Origin: Collinsella provencensis
GTDB taxonomy: Bacteria; Actinomycetota; Coriobacteriia; Coriobacteriales; Coriobacteriaceae
Assembly (NCBI RefSeq): GCF_900199705.1
Contig: NZ_LT904908.1
Coordinates: forward strand, 255,694-319,693
Reading direction: 5' to 3'
Length of the DNA stretch: 64,000 nt
Made by a program: the position numbers and the translations under genes. Positions 37,295 to 45,315 of the stretch are shown here, piece after piece (position 1 is the first letter of the stretch; every line of letters starts with the position of its first letter). The notes under the pieces were generated by a model. It was not told the origin of the DNA, did not search any database, and saw only the letters and a program-made list of their open reading frames with translations.

Positions 37295-39022
37295 GTGTTT
37301 AAGACGCGCGCCATGAAGATGTCCCAACTCTATGCACCCACCCTTAAGGAGGATCCGGCCGATGCCGAACTCGCCAGCCATCGTTTGATGCTGCGCGCCG
37401 GTATGATTCGCAAGCAGGCGGCCGGCCTCTACAGCTACCTGCCGCTTGCATGGCGCTCTTTACGCAAAATCGAGGACATCGTGCGCGACGAGATGGATGC
37501 CGCCGGCGCTCAGGAGTTGCTCATGCCCATCATGGTCGATGCCGAAGTTTGGCATGAGTCCGGTCGCTACAACGCATACGGTCCGGAGCTCATGCGTTTC
37601 TCCGATCGCCATGAGCGCGAGTTCGTGCTCGGCCCCACGCATGAGGAGACCGTGGTCGACCTGATCAAGAACGAGCTCAGAAGCTATAAACAGTTGCCTG
37701 TCAACCTGTATCAGATTCAGGACAAGTTCCGCGACGAGATGCGTCCGCGCTTTGGTTTGATGCGCGGTCGTGAATTCATCATGAAGGACGGCTACTCCTT
37801 TAATGCAACGCAGGAGAGCCTGCAGGAGACCTATGACGCAATGAAGCAAGCGTATGCGAACATTTGCGAGCGCTGTGGCATCAAGGCCCTTCCCGTTGTT
37901 GCCGACTCCGGTCAGATTGGCGGCGACACTTCCGTCGAGTTCATGGCACTGGCCGATGCCGGCGAGGCAGCGCTTGTGTATTGCGATGACTGCGGTTATG
38001 CGGCAGACGACGAGGCTGCCTCCACCCGCATCGCCGTGACCGAAGGCCCTGGCGACGGCACGCTTACCAAGGTGCACACTCCTGGTCTCGGTTCGATTGC
38101 CGATGTTGCGGCATTCTTCGAGTTCCCTGAGAACGGCACTCGCAAGTCTCTGGCTCTGTTCGACGCTGAGGGCAAGCCCGTTGTCGCCATTGTCCCGGGC
38201 GACCACGAGCTCAATGAGTGCAAAGCCGACCACGCGTTTGGCGAGGGCTGGCGCATGATGACCGACGAGGAGCTTGAGCAGGTCGGCCTGTTCAAGGGCT
38301 TTATCGGGCCGGTGAATCTGCCCGAAGGCGTCCGTTTGGTCTGTGACGTGAGTCTCAAGGACTCCAAGCAGTGGGCATGCGGTGCCAATGAGATTGACTA
38401 CCACTACACAGGCGCCTGCCCGGGTCGCGATTTTGAGGCGGATGCCTGGGAGGACCTCGTCACCGTCGTCGCGGGCGATCCGTGCCCCCGTTGCGGTAAA
38501 CCGCTTGCCGGCGCGCGTGGCATCGAGGTGAGCCAGGTCTTCCAGCTCGGCACCAAGTATTCTGCAGCTATGGGAGCTACATTTGCAGACGAAAACGGTG
38601 TTGAGAAGCCGTTTTTGATGGGTTGTTATGGCGTGGGTGTCTCCCGTACGCTCGCCGCGTCCGTCGAGCAGCACCATGACGAGCATGGCATCATTTGGCC
38701 GGTTTCCATCGCCCCGTTCGAGGTTTCCGTCATTCCGCTCGATCCGGGCAAGGAGCCCTGCCAGAGTGCGTGTGACGCGATTGTCGAGGCGCTTTGTGAT
38801 GCGGGTATCGAAGTCGTTGTGGACGATCGTTCTGAACGTCCCGGCGTCAAGTTCGCCGACAACGACCTTATGGGCTTCCCGTATCAAATCGTGCTTGGCA
38901 AGCGCGGTCTTGCCAACGGCACGGTTGAACTGAAAGATCGTGCCACGGGCGAGCGTGAGGATGTTGCCATCGACGAGGTGGCGTCCAAGGTCGCTGCTTT
39001 GGTAATCCCTCAGCGCGCGTAA
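37295..39022 (+). CDS. proS: Prolyl-tRNA synthetase (bacterial ProS type)
   Basis: A class II synthetase charging tRNA-Pro. Its 575 residues include motif 1 around ELLMPIMVDAEVWHESGR, motif 2 around FRDEMRPRFGLMRGREFIMKD, and motif 3 CYGVGVSRTLAASVEQ. An editing (INS) domain lies between motifs 2 and 3 (about residues 225-390, including KSLALFDAEGKPVVAIVPGDHE). The C-terminal anticodon-binding domain starts near 475. GTG 37295 has GAGGAGGT at 37282-37289; the upstream ATG at 37280 would overlap that site and is rejected. A tRNA-Pro gene is at 56913. Confidence 0.96.
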   Translation: MFKTRAMKMSQLYAPTLKEDPADAELASHRLMLRAGMIRKQAAGLYSYLPLAWRSLRKIEDIVRDEMDAAGAQELLMPIMVDAEVWHESGRYNAYGPELMRFSDRHEREFVLGPTHEETVVDLIKNELRSYKQLPVNLYQIQDKFRDEMRPRFGLMRGREFIMKDGYSFNATQESLQETYDAMKQAYANICERCGIKALPVVADSGQIGGDTSVEFMALADAGEAALVYCDDCGYAADDEAASTRIAVTEGPGDGTLTKVHTPGLGSIADVAAFFEFPENGTRKSLALFDAEGKPVVAIVPGDHELNECKADHAFGEGWRMMTDEELEQVGLFKGFIGPVNLPEGVRLVCDVSLKDSKQWACGANEIDYHYTGACPGRDFEADAWEDLVTVVAGDPCPRCGKPLAGARGIEVSQVFQLGTKYSAAMGATFADENGVEKPFLMGCYGVGVSRTLAASVEQHHDEHGIIWPVSIAPFEVSVIPLDPGKEPCQSACDAIVEALCDAGIEVVVDDRSERPGVKFADNDLMGFPYQIVLGKRGLANGTVELKDRATGEREDVAIDEVASKVAALVIPQRA

Positions 39023-39034
39023 CGGTTGAGTAGG

Positions 39035-39077
39035 AGAAAGGCGTGTGGGCAATGTTTCGACCGCACGCCTTTCTTTT
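39035..39077 (+). terminator. Intrinsic terminator after proS
   Basis: AGAAAGGCGTG (39035-39045) pairs perfectly with CACGCCTTTCT (39064-39074), followed by TTT. The loop is 18 bases. Confidence 0.75.
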
Positions 39078-39112
39078 GCGAGCGAGTATTTTGTAGGCGC
39101 GTAAAAAAGTCC

Positions 39113-39141
39113 TTGCACACCGAGTAACTTTCTCGTATAGT
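39113..39141 (+). promoter_or_regulatory. Promoter of the tRNA-Ala pair
   Basis: TTGCAC at 39113-39118 and TATAGT at 39136-39141 are separated by 17 bases, 15 bases upstream of the first tRNA-Ala. This is a strong-looking housekeeping promoter. Confidence 0.75.
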
Positions 39142-39156
39142 TCTTATCTGTTGCTT

Positions 39157-39232
39157 GGGGGCGTAGCTCAGCTGGGAGAGCGCTTGACTGGCAGTCAAGA
39201 GGTCAGGGGTTCGATCCCCCTCGTCTCCACCA
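39157..39232 (+). tRNA. tRNA-Ala (anticodon GGC), CCA encoded
   Basis: A 76-base cloverleaf including CCA. Acceptor GGGGGCG pairs with CGTCTCC and contains the G3-U70 alanine identity pair. The anticodon stem CTTGA/TCAAG encloses CTGGCAG with anticodon GGC. The T arm AGGGG-TTCGATC-CCCCT is perfect. It is the first of two nearly identical copies. Confidence 0.96.
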
Positions 39233-39252
39233 TTGCAATTTCTTCTCTCTAT

Positions 39253-39325
39253 GGGGGCATAGCTCAGCTGGGAGAGCGCTTGACTGGCAGTCAAGAGGTC
39301 AGGGGTTCGATCCCCCTTGTCTCCA
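39253..39325 (+). tRNA. tRNA-Ala (anticodon GGC), second copy, CCA not encoded
   Basis: Nearly identical to the copy 20 bases upstream. The last acceptor pair is changed in a compensatory way: GGGGGCA pairs with TGTCTCC, so pair 7-66 is A-T instead of G-C. G3-U70 and anticodon GGC are kept. The discriminator A is followed by CCC, so CCA must be added after transcription. Confidence 0.95.
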
Positions 39326-39338
39326 CCCATGAGATTTA

Positions 39339-39369
39339 ACGACCCTCGGATATTCCGGGGGTCGTTTTT
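39339..39369 (+). terminator. Intrinsic terminator-like hairpin between tRNA-Ala and tRNA-CAU
   Basis: ACGACCCTCGGA (39339-39350) pairs with TCCGGGGGTCGT (39354-39365) with one G-U, followed by TTTTC. It is only nine bases before the next tRNA, which leaves no room for a separate promoter between them. Confidence 0.8.
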
Positions 39370-39378
39370 CTAACATGC

Positions 39379-39454
39379 GGGCTCTTGGCGCAACGGTTAG
39401 CGCAGGGGACTCATAATCCCTGGGTTCTGGGTTCGAATCCCGGAGGGCCCACCA
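39379..39454 (+). tRNA. tRNA with CAU anticodon (Met, or Ile2 if lysidinylated), CCA encoded
   Basis: A 76-base cloverleaf. Acceptor GGGCTCT pairs with AGGGCCC. Anticodon stem GGGGA/TCCCT encloses CTCATAA (anticodon CAT). The T arm CTGGG-TTCGAAT-CCCGG is regular, then A and CCA. It lacks the C1-A72 mismatch of initiator tRNA, so it is an elongator Met or an Ile2 tRNA read by TilS. The two cannot be separated with certainty from the sequence alone. Confidence 0.92.
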
Positions 39455-39463
39455 GGAATGAAC

Positions 39464-39488
39464 AAGGCTCCAGCAATGGGGCCTTTTC
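39464..39488 (+). terminator. Intrinsic terminator after tRNA-CAU
   Basis: AAGGCTCCA (39464-39472), a GCAA tetraloop, and TGGGGCCTT (39477-39485) form a nine-base-pair stem ending in a T-rich run. Confidence 0.82.
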
Positions 39489-39490
39489 TT

Positions 39491-39579
39491 GTTTGGCTTA
39501 CTTGTATGGATTCGAACCCTGTTCCCGTTACCTATGATTTCCTGCAATTTCAAGAAGCCAAACGGTCGAAAATCATAGG
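39491..39579. repeat. Two interleaved inverted repeats in the tRNA-CAU/tRNA-Val gap
   Basis: GTTTGGCTT (39491-39499) is the inverted copy of AAGCCAAAC (39555-39563). CCTATGATTT (39531-39540) is the inverted copy of AAATCATAGG (39570-39579). The arms alternate (A, B, A', B'), the topology of an H-type pseudoknot if transcribed, or of paired protein-binding arms in DNA. A reversed T-arm-like GGATTCGAACCC lies at 39509-39520. This is the only part of the 39455-39691 gap, apart from the terminator and the tRNA-Val promoter, with visible structure. Confidence 0.55.
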
Positions 39580-39643
39580 CAATGGCAAGTGACCGCAGAC
39601 AATGGACACTTTTCATGTTGAACGAACGCTCAGAAATTCCCTC

Positions 39644-39672
39644 TTGGCTCAACGTGATATCCGTGGTACTAT
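39644..39672 (+). promoter_or_regulatory. Promoter of tRNA-Val
   Basis: TTGGCT at 39644-39649, 17-base spacer, TACTAT at 39667-39672 with the extended -10 TGG. The tRNA begins 20 bases later. Confidence 0.7.
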
Positions 39673-39691
39673 TTTCCTTGCTGAAAAGCAC

Positions 39692-39766
39692 GGGCGATTG
39701 GCTCAGGGGTAGAGCATATCCTTCACACGGATGGGGTCACAAGTTCGAATCTTGTATCGCCCACCA
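39692..39766 (+). tRNA. tRNA-Val (anticodon CAC), CCA encoded
   Basis: A 75-base cloverleaf including CCA. Acceptor GGGCGAT pairs with ATCGCCC. The D arm is GGCTCAGGGGTAGAGC. The anticodon loop TTCACAC between TATCC and GGATG gives CAC (valine, GUG codons). The T arm ACAAG-TTCGAAT-CTTGT is perfect. Confidence 0.95.
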
Positions 39767-39777
39767 TCACACAGTAG

Positions 39778-39803
39778 AGGCTCCAGGCAACTGGGGCCTT
39801 TTT
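39778..39803 (+). terminator. Intrinsic terminator after tRNA-Val
   Basis: AGGCTCCAG (39778-39786), GCAA loop, CTGGGGCCT (39791-39799) and TTTT. It is nearly the same sequence as the terminator after tRNA-CAU, suggesting a duplicated unit. Confidence 0.88.
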
Positions 39804-39885
39804 GCTATCACTCGGGTGTTTCTCACATAGTACAGAAGCACCTGATATTTCCAGTACGTCTGAAGTGTGGATTGGATTGACGGAT

Positions 39886-41925
39886 ATGATCCTTCTGCTC
39901 GACAAGATTGAGAAGTCGTTTGGTGTGCGCACCCTCTTTACGGGTGCCTCTTTGCAGGTAAATGCCGGCGAGCGCTACGCGCTGGTTGGTCCCAACGGCG
40001 CGGGTAAAACAACGCTGCTCAAAATCATCATGGGCATCGATGCTCCCGATTCGGGCACGGTCACTTTTGCCAAAGATGTGAACGTCGGCTACCTGGAGCA
40101 GGAAACCAAGCTTGCAAGCGACACCTCAATCTTGCAGGAAGTCATGGATGCCGCTTTGGAAATCCGACATATGGGCGAGCGCGCCGAAGAGCTGCAGCTT
40201 CAGATTGCCGAAGCGGGAGAGCAAGGAGAGGTGCCTCGAGCGCTGCTTGAAGAATACGGTCATGTGCAGGATCGTTTTGAGCGCTTGGGCGGCTATGAGC
40301 TTGAAAGCAACGCGCGACAGATCCTTGCCGGCCTGGGCTTCCATCCCTCTGATTTCGAAAAACCATGTTCGGAGTTCTCGGGTGGTTGGCAGATGCGTAT
40401 CGCGCTTGCCAAGCTCTTCCTGCGTCATCCCGATGTCCTGCTGCTTGACGAGCCTACCAACCATCTGGACCTCGAAAGCGTTCAGTGGTTGCGTGGCTTT
40501 ATCGCAAACTACGAGGGCGCGGTCGTTATCGTCTCGCACGACCGTGCGTTCATGGATGCCTCGGTCGATCATGTTGCGGCTATAGAGAATCGTCGTATCA
40601 CCACCTACGTGGGAAATTATTCTTCCTACCTCAAACAGCGTGCCGACAACCTCGAGCAGATGCGCGCCAAACGCGCCGCTCAGGAGCGTGAGATCGCCCA
40701 TATGCAGGTCTTTGTCGATAAGTTCCGCTATAAGCCGACGAAGGCTGCGCAGGCACAGGAGCGTATACGCCGCATCGAGCAGATTAAAAGCGAGCTCGTC
40801 ATCTTGCCTGAAGGCCACAAGCACGTGAATTTCACGTTCCCCGATCCTCCGCGTTCAGGTGATATGGTCATTCAGCTTAAGGACTTCGCCAAGCGCTTCG
40901 GTTCCAAGACGCTTTACGAAGACGCCAACCTAACCTTGTATCGCGGCGACCGCGTTGCGCTGGTCGGACCCAATGGTGCTGGAAAATCAACGCTCCTCAA
41001 GATGCTTATCGGACAGACGCCGCTTGACGAAGGCACACGCACCCTTGGTACGCACGTGGGTGTGGCGTATTATGCGCAGCACCAGCTTGAAGGCCTCAAC
41101 GAGTCCAACACGGTACTGCAAGAGATCGACTCGGTCGCCCCAACGTGGACCGTTCCCCAGCAGCGCAGCCTTCTCGGTGCGTTCCTGTTTTCGGGAGAAG
41201 ACGTCGACAAACGCGTACGCGTCCTTTCGGGCGGCGAACGGGCGCGTTTGGCGCTTGCAAAGATGCTCGTGGCACCCGAAGCCCTCCTGTGCCTCGATGA
41301 GCCTACCAACCACTTGGACATCGACTCGGTCGATATGCTCGAGCATGCACTCAAGCGCTTCCCGGGCACGATTGTGCTCATCAGCCACGACGAGCATCTG
41401 GTGCGCTCGGTTGCAAACCGCGTTGTCGACATCCGTGACGGCAAGATGACCGTAATTGATGGAGATTACGAGTACTACCAGTTCAAACGTGAGGATCTGG
41501 CACAGCGTGCCGCCGTGGAGCAGGACGCGATGGCACAAGGTACCGCTCGCAAGGAAGCCGCCGGCTCCGCGTCAACAGAGCATCGCGTTCCCCGTACGCA
41601 TGTCGATGCGTCTGCTCCTCGTGAGGGTAAAAAGACCAAGGAGCAGCGTCGCGCTGAGGCCCAGGCCCGTGCGGAACTCAACCGCCGTCTTAAAGGAACC
41701 AAAGATCGCCTCAAAAGGGTCGAAGTGGAGCTTGAAACCAAGCGTAAGCGCTATGACGAGCTCATGGAGCTTATGGCAAGCGAGGAACTCTATGCCGACC
41801 AAGACAAGTTCAACGCCGCGCTTGCCGAATATAACGAGTTGAAGCAACAGCTCCCCGCGCTCGAAGATGAGTGGCTTGAGCTGTCCACCACGATTGAGGA
41901 GGAAACCGCACGTGGATGCGCGTAA
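39886..41925 (+). CDS. ABC-F family ATPase (Uup/EttA-like)
   Basis: A soluble protein with two ABC domains and no membrane segments, 679 residues; ABC-F proteins act on the ribosome. The first domain has [11 protein letters not shown] near residue 36 and [16 protein letters not shown]; the second has [11 protein letters not shown] near residue 363 and [15 protein letters not shown]. Both have [11 protein letters not shown]-type Walker B. The linker (residues 250-320) is rich in Arg and Lys, as in the tRNA-interaction motif. A C-terminal coiled coil (about 590-675) is of the Uup type. ATG 39886 gives the canonical N-terminus, though its ribosome-binding site is weak. Role could be translation quality control or antibiotic protection. 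Confidence 0.92.
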   Translation: MILLLDKIEKSFGVRTLFTGASLQVNAGERYALVGPNGAGKTTLLKIIMGIDAPDSGTVTFAKDVNVGYLEQETKLASDTSILQEVMDAALEIRHMGERAEELQLQIAEAGEQGEVPRALLEEYGHVQDRFERLGGYELESNARQILAGLGFHPSDFEKPCSEFSGGWQMRIALAKLFLRHPDVLLLDEPTNHLDLESVQWLRGFIANYEGAVVIVSHDRAFMDASVDHVAAIENRRITTYVGNYSSYLKQRADNLEQMRAKRAAQEREIAHMQVFVDKFRYKPTKAAQAQERIRRIEQIKSELVILPEGHKHVNFTFPDPPRSGDMVIQLKDFAKRFGSKTLYEDANLTLYRGDRVALVGPNGAGKSTLLKMLIGQTPLDEGTRTLGTHVGVAYYAQHQLEGLNESNTVLQEIDSVAPTWTVPQQRSLLGAFLFSGEDVDKRVRVLSGGERARLALAKMLVAPEALLCLDEPTNHLDIDSVDMLEHALKRFPGTIVLISHDEHLVRSVANRVVDIRDGKMTVIDGDYEYYQFKREDLAQRAAVEQDAMAQGTARKEAAGSASTEHRVPRTHVDASAPREGKKTKEQRRAEAQARAELNRRLKGTKDRLKRVEVELETKRKRYDELMELMASEELYADQDKFNAALAEYNELKQQLPALEDEWLELSTTIEEETARGCA

Positions 41926-42208
41926 GGCAGGTGCCATTGTTTTTAATGTGCTGAGCTATGCGTGTCGTATTCTCGCGCTTCTGCTGTGTGCGCTCACGGT
42001 CTTGCTGTGCTTCAGCGGTGTTTCGACCAGACTCGGCATCGTATCGTTTGTCATCGAGCTTACGCAATCGCTGCCCGATGTCATTGCCGGTTATGGTTTG
42101 ATTCCCACGCCGTTTGGCGGCGTGTTCCGTTTTGATTTCATGCTCATGTCTGTCGTGCTATTCATAGTCGACTACCTGTGCGCACGTCTTGCGCGCAGCC
42201 TTCGTTAG
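41912..42208 (+). CDS. Small two-helix membrane protein of unknown function
   Basis: A 98-residue protein not recognised from sequence. GTG 41912 lies inside the last codons of the ABC-F gene, with GAGGAGG at 41896-41902. Two hydrophobic segments are predicted: residues about 8-32 ([20 protein letters not shown]) and 73-90 ([16 protein letters not shown]). They are separated by an approximately 35-residue loop, and the ends are basic. The overlap with the ABC-F gene and the 18-base gap to the M50 protease make co-expression likely. Confidence 0.65.
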   Translation: MDARKAGAIVFNVLSYACRILALLLCALTVLLCFSGVSTRLGIVSFVIELTQSLPDVIAGYGLIPTPFGGVFRFDFMLMSVVLFIVDYLCARLARSLR

Positions 42209-42226
42209 CTGAAAGGGGAGAGCTGC

Positions 42227-42907
42227 GTGTACGATTTGCTTTCCATGATCACCAGCGCCATTGCCGTTGCGTTTGCCATTGTTGTACATGAAAGTGCGCA
42301 CGCTCTGGCTGCCTATCTGCTGGGTGACAACACGGCGCGGGAACGCGGACGCATCTCGTTCAATCCGCTCGCCCATATCGATCCTTTTGGCACGGTTATC
42401 TTGCCTCTATTGATGATTGCCGCCGGTGGACCGGTGTTTGCCTTTGCCAAACCGGTACCTGTGTATTTGGGCAACCTCAAGCACCCCAAGCGCGATGAGA
42501 TCTTGGTGTCGCTTGCGGGCCCCGCGTCGAATATTCTTCTTGCATTACTCGCTACCTTGCTGTTACACGCATTTGGCTCGATGCCCGCCTCGATTTATGT
42601 GACGATGGGAACGGGTGCGATCGACTTTGCAGTGCTGCTCTTCGTCAGCTCGATTTCTGTCAACCTGTCACTCGCCTTCTTCAATTTAATTCCGATTCCT
42701 CCGTTTGACGGTTCGTCGTTACTCGTTCCGTTTCTCAAGGGCAAGGCGCTTCGCACGTATTACGAGCTTCAGCGCTACACCATGCCCATCTTGATCGTTG
42801 TGCTGTACCTGCTTCCCAGTGTGCTGCACATCGATTTGATTGATATGTATTTCAGCGCGACAGTCGATCCCCTGTTCTTTATGCTTCTTCGTTTCGCGCT
42901 GGGGTAG
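42227..42907 (+). CDS. M50-family site-2 protease (compact, PDZ-less)
   Basis: A 226-residue membrane zinc protease. The catalytic motif HESAH lies in TM1 (IVVHESAHALAAYLLGD, near residue 22), then GRISFNPLAHIDPFGTVILPL, and the C-terminal metal-binding motif FFNLIPIPPFDGSSLL near residue 155. There is no PDZ domain. It is distinct from RseP at 34797. Many Gram-positive genomes have this compact M50 protein directly before scpA and scpB, as here. Substrates are unknown. GTG 42227 follows AAAGGGGAGAG. Confidence 0.9.
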   Translation: MYDLLSMITSAIAVAFAIVVHESAHALAAYLLGDNTARERGRISFNPLAHIDPFGTVILPLLMIAAGGPVFAFAKPVPVYLGNLKHPKRDEILVSLAGPASNILLALLATLLLHAFGSMPASIYVTMGTGAIDFAVLLFVSSISVNLSLAFFNLIPIPPFDGSSLLVPFLKGKALRTYYELQRYTMPILIVVLYLLPSVLHIDLIDMYFSATVDPLFFMLLRFALG

Positions 42908-42970
42908 GAGTGCGCTACACTAGCCCACGTCCGTCTATTTGCACATTTGCGTTTGGTGAGGAGGCCCGCG

Positions 42971-43780
42971 TTGTCATATCGTGTTTCCACGCAGGTCTAC
43001 TCAGGACCGTTTGACCTGCTCTTGCAATTGGTGAGCCGCCAGAAGGTCGACATCGGCTCTATTTCCATCTCCGAAGTGGCAGAGCAGTATCTGTCTGAGG
43101 TTGAGCGTCTTGAAGCTCTGGACCTTGATGTTGCGAGCGATTTCTTACTCGTTGCCGCTACGCTGCTCGACATCAAGGCAGCCTCTCTGGTTCCTGCGGA
43201 CGCTCCCAAGCAGCGCTTCGACGAAGAAGACGAAGCAGATGAATATGAGGGACTGGATGGCGACGCCCTGCGCGAGGTTCTAATCCAGCGCTTGATTGCA
43301 TACAAACAGTTCAAAAGCGCCGCCGCGGCTTTGGGCGCGCGCATGGAGGCCGAGAGCCGTATGCATCCACGCGTTGCGGGACCTGATCCGGAATTCCTCA
43401 ATCTCATGCCCGACTATCTATCTGGCATCACGCTGCGTGGTCTTGCGGTTATCTGCGCTGACTTGGCAGGGCGACGTGAGACGTTCTTGCTTGAAGCGGA
43501 ACACGTTGCACCCCATCGCGTTCCCATCGAACTCACGGTGGCCTCAGTCGACCGTGTGACGATTTCCAAACCTCATACCACCTTTCGTGAGCTTCTTGAT
43601 GGTGATGCCACGACCGAACAGATCGTGTCGACGTTTTTGGCCATCTTGGAACTTGCCAAACGCGGTTCCCTCGTGCTTTCGCAAGATGAGAATTTTGGCA
43701 CGATACAGATTGATCGCGTTGAAGGTGCGCCTGAATACCACCCCGGCGATGGCACCCTTTTTGACGAGGAGGACTCGTGA
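42971..43780 (+). CDS. scpA: Segregation and condensation protein ScpA
   Basis: The kleisin subunit that bridges the two SMC heads. Its 269 residues have the N-terminal helical domain VYSGPFDLLLQLVSRQKVDI and ISEVAEQYLSEVERL, and a C-terminal winged helix (about residues 195-255, TFRELLDGDATTEQIVSTFLAILELAKRG). TTG 42971 has GAGGAGG at 42958-42964 and gives the usual start. scpB overlaps the stop by four bases. smc itself is about 31 kb upstream. Confidence 0.94.
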   Translation: MSYRVSTQVYSGPFDLLLQLVSRQKVDIGSISISEVAEQYLSEVERLEALDLDVASDFLLVAATLLDIKAASLVPADAPKQRFDEEDEADEYEGLDGDALREVLIQRLIAYKQFKSAAAALGARMEAESRMHPRVAGPDPEFLNLMPDYLSGITLRGLAVICADLAGRRETFLLEAEHVAPHRVPIELTVASVDRVTISKPHTTFRELLDGDATTEQIVSTFLAILELAKRGSLVLSQDENFGTIQIDRVEGAPEYHPGDGTLFDEEDS

Positions 43781-44490
43781 ACAACCTTTCAACTCTCGAG
43801 GCTGGTGAGCTCAAAGGCGCTCTTGAAGCCATGCTGCTCGTCTCTAGCGACCCTGTGAACGCCAGTCAGCTCGCTTCGGTGCTCAATGTGGCCCCTGGCG
43901 AGGTCGCGTCGTTGCTCGCCGAGCTCAAGGTCGAGTACGAGGAGACGAACCGCGGCTTCCAACTCCGCGAAGTTGCGGGTGGATGGCGTTTGTTCACCCA
44001 CCCCGCCTATCATGAGCAGGTTGAATCGTTCGTGCTGTCGTGGGACACGCAAAAGCTCTCTCAGGCGGCTCTCGAAACACTTGCCGTCATTGCGTATCAC
44101 CAGCCCGTTACAAGGGAAATGGTAAAAGGAATCCGTGGCGTAAACTCCGATGGCGTTATTTCCTCACTGGTCGATAAGGGGCTTATTCGCGAGATGGGGC
44201 GTGATGCCGATCGAGGACAGGCTATTCTCTACGGAACCACGAACGCCTTCTTGGAAAAGTTCGGTTTGCGCAGCACGCGCGATCTGCCCGATTTGGAGCA
44301 ATTCGCCCCCGATGAGCAATCGCGCCAATTCATTCGAGAGCGTCTTTCGGGCCGTTCCATTCAATCTACGCTCGACGAGGTCGATAACGATTTAGCCGAG
44401 GAACGTGACTTGATCGATACCGAGGAAGACGACGCCGACGATGACTTGATGATTATCGGAGATGCCTCTGATGAGGACTTCGATGTCTGA
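43777..44490 (+). CDS. scpB: Segregation and condensation protein ScpB
   Basis: The KITE protein that dimerises and binds ScpA. Its 237 residues contain two winged-helix domains: ALEAMLLVSSDPVNASQLAS near residue 13, and LSQAALETLAVIAYHQPVTR with GVNSDGVISSLVDKGLI. A long acidic C-terminal tail follows (residues 195-237), longer than in Bacillus. GTG 43777 overlaps the scpA stop (GTGA). rluB overlaps its end by eight bases. Confidence 0.94.
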   Translation: MNNLSTLEAGELKGALEAMLLVSSDPVNASQLASVLNVAPGEVASLLAELKVEYEETNRGFQLREVAGGWRLFTHPAYHEQVESFVLSWDTQKLSQAALETLAVIAYHQPVTREMVKGIRGVNSDGVISSLVDKGLIREMGRDADRGQAILYGTTNAFLEKFGLRSTRDLPDLEQFAPDEQSRQFIRERLSGRSIQSTLDEVDNDLAEERDLIDTEEDDADDDLMIIGDASDEDFDV

Positions 44491-45307
44491 GTTTCCTCGC
44501 GACAATGGTATGAGGGTTCACCCCGATGACGCGATGTTGGTCCCCATGCGTCTTCAACGTTTTTTGGCACGCGCAGGTGTTGCAAGCAGGCGTGGCTCCG
44601 AGGATTTGATGACTGCAGGGCGCGTATGTGTGAACGGCGAGGTTAAAACCGAGCTTGGCACCAAGGTCGATCCGATTGTCGATGTCGTCACCGTCGACGG
44701 CGTTCCCGTTGTTCTCGGTGCTGGTGCGTCCTATTTGATGCTCAACAAACCTGCAGGTGTATTGACGACCATGAGCGACCCTTATGGGCGCACTACGGTT
44801 GCCGAGCTCATGTCACTTGACCGGTACCCCGGCCTCTTCCCTGTGGGCAGACTCGATAAAGACACGACGGGCCTTTTGCTCTTCACCACCGATGGTGATT
44901 TGGGGCAAATGTTGCTGCACCCCTCGCATCACGTGTGGAAAACATACCTCGCGCTAGTTGATGGCGTATGCTCCGATAAGGAACTCGACGCACTGCGTCG
45001 GGGCATTGTGCTTGATGACGGCCCTTGTCAGCCGGCGCGTTGCCGCGTACTCCCAAATCGAGAAGCGCATGTCGTCGCACCACATGGCGTACGACCCGGA
45101 ACCACCGCCGTTGAAGTTGTGATTCGCGAGGGTCGCAAAAATCAGGTAAAACGTATGTTGTCAAAAATCGGCCACCCCGTGTTGCGCTTACATCGCAGCA
45201 AGTTCGGCGAGCTTGAGTTGGGAAACTTGAAGCCCGGAACTTGGCGTGAACTCACGGAGCTCGAAGTACGTACACTTAAGGAATCGCCTGCTCAGCAGGA
45301 TAGGTAG
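44483..45307 (+). CDS. rluB: Pseudouridine synthase RluB/RsuA family
   Basis: It isomerises uridine in rRNA. Its 274 residues have an N-terminal S4 RNA-binding domain (MRLQRFLARAGVASRRGSEDL) and the catalytic domain with the signature VGRLDKDTTGLLLFTTDGDL, whose first Asp is the nucleophile. The C-terminal GRKNQVKRMLSKIGHPVLRLHR is typical. The start is uncertain: ATG 44483 overlaps scpB, while the S4 domain itself starts at ATG 44548. The scpA-scpB-rluB-cmk order is widely conserved. RluB is the most likely subgroup. Confidence 0.92.
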   Translation: MSEFPRDNGMRVHPDDAMLVPMRLQRFLARAGVASRRGSEDLMTAGRVCVNGEVKTELGTKVDPIVDVVTVDGVPVVLGAGASYLMLNKPAGVLTTMSDPYGRTTVAELMSLDRYPGLFPVGRLDKDTTGLLLFTTDGDLGQMLLHPSHHVWKTYLALVDGVCSDKELDALRRGIVLDDGPCQPARCRVLPNREAHVVAPHGVRPGTTAVEVVIREGRKNQVKRMLSKIGHPVLRLHRSKFGELELGNLKPGTWRELTELEVRTLKESPAQQDR

Positions 45308-45315
45308 GAGGAACG

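Noticed and set aside
39500-39525. Reversed GGATTCGAACCC as a possible minus-strand tRNA
   Set aside because: The surrounding bases do not form T, anticodon or acceptor stems.
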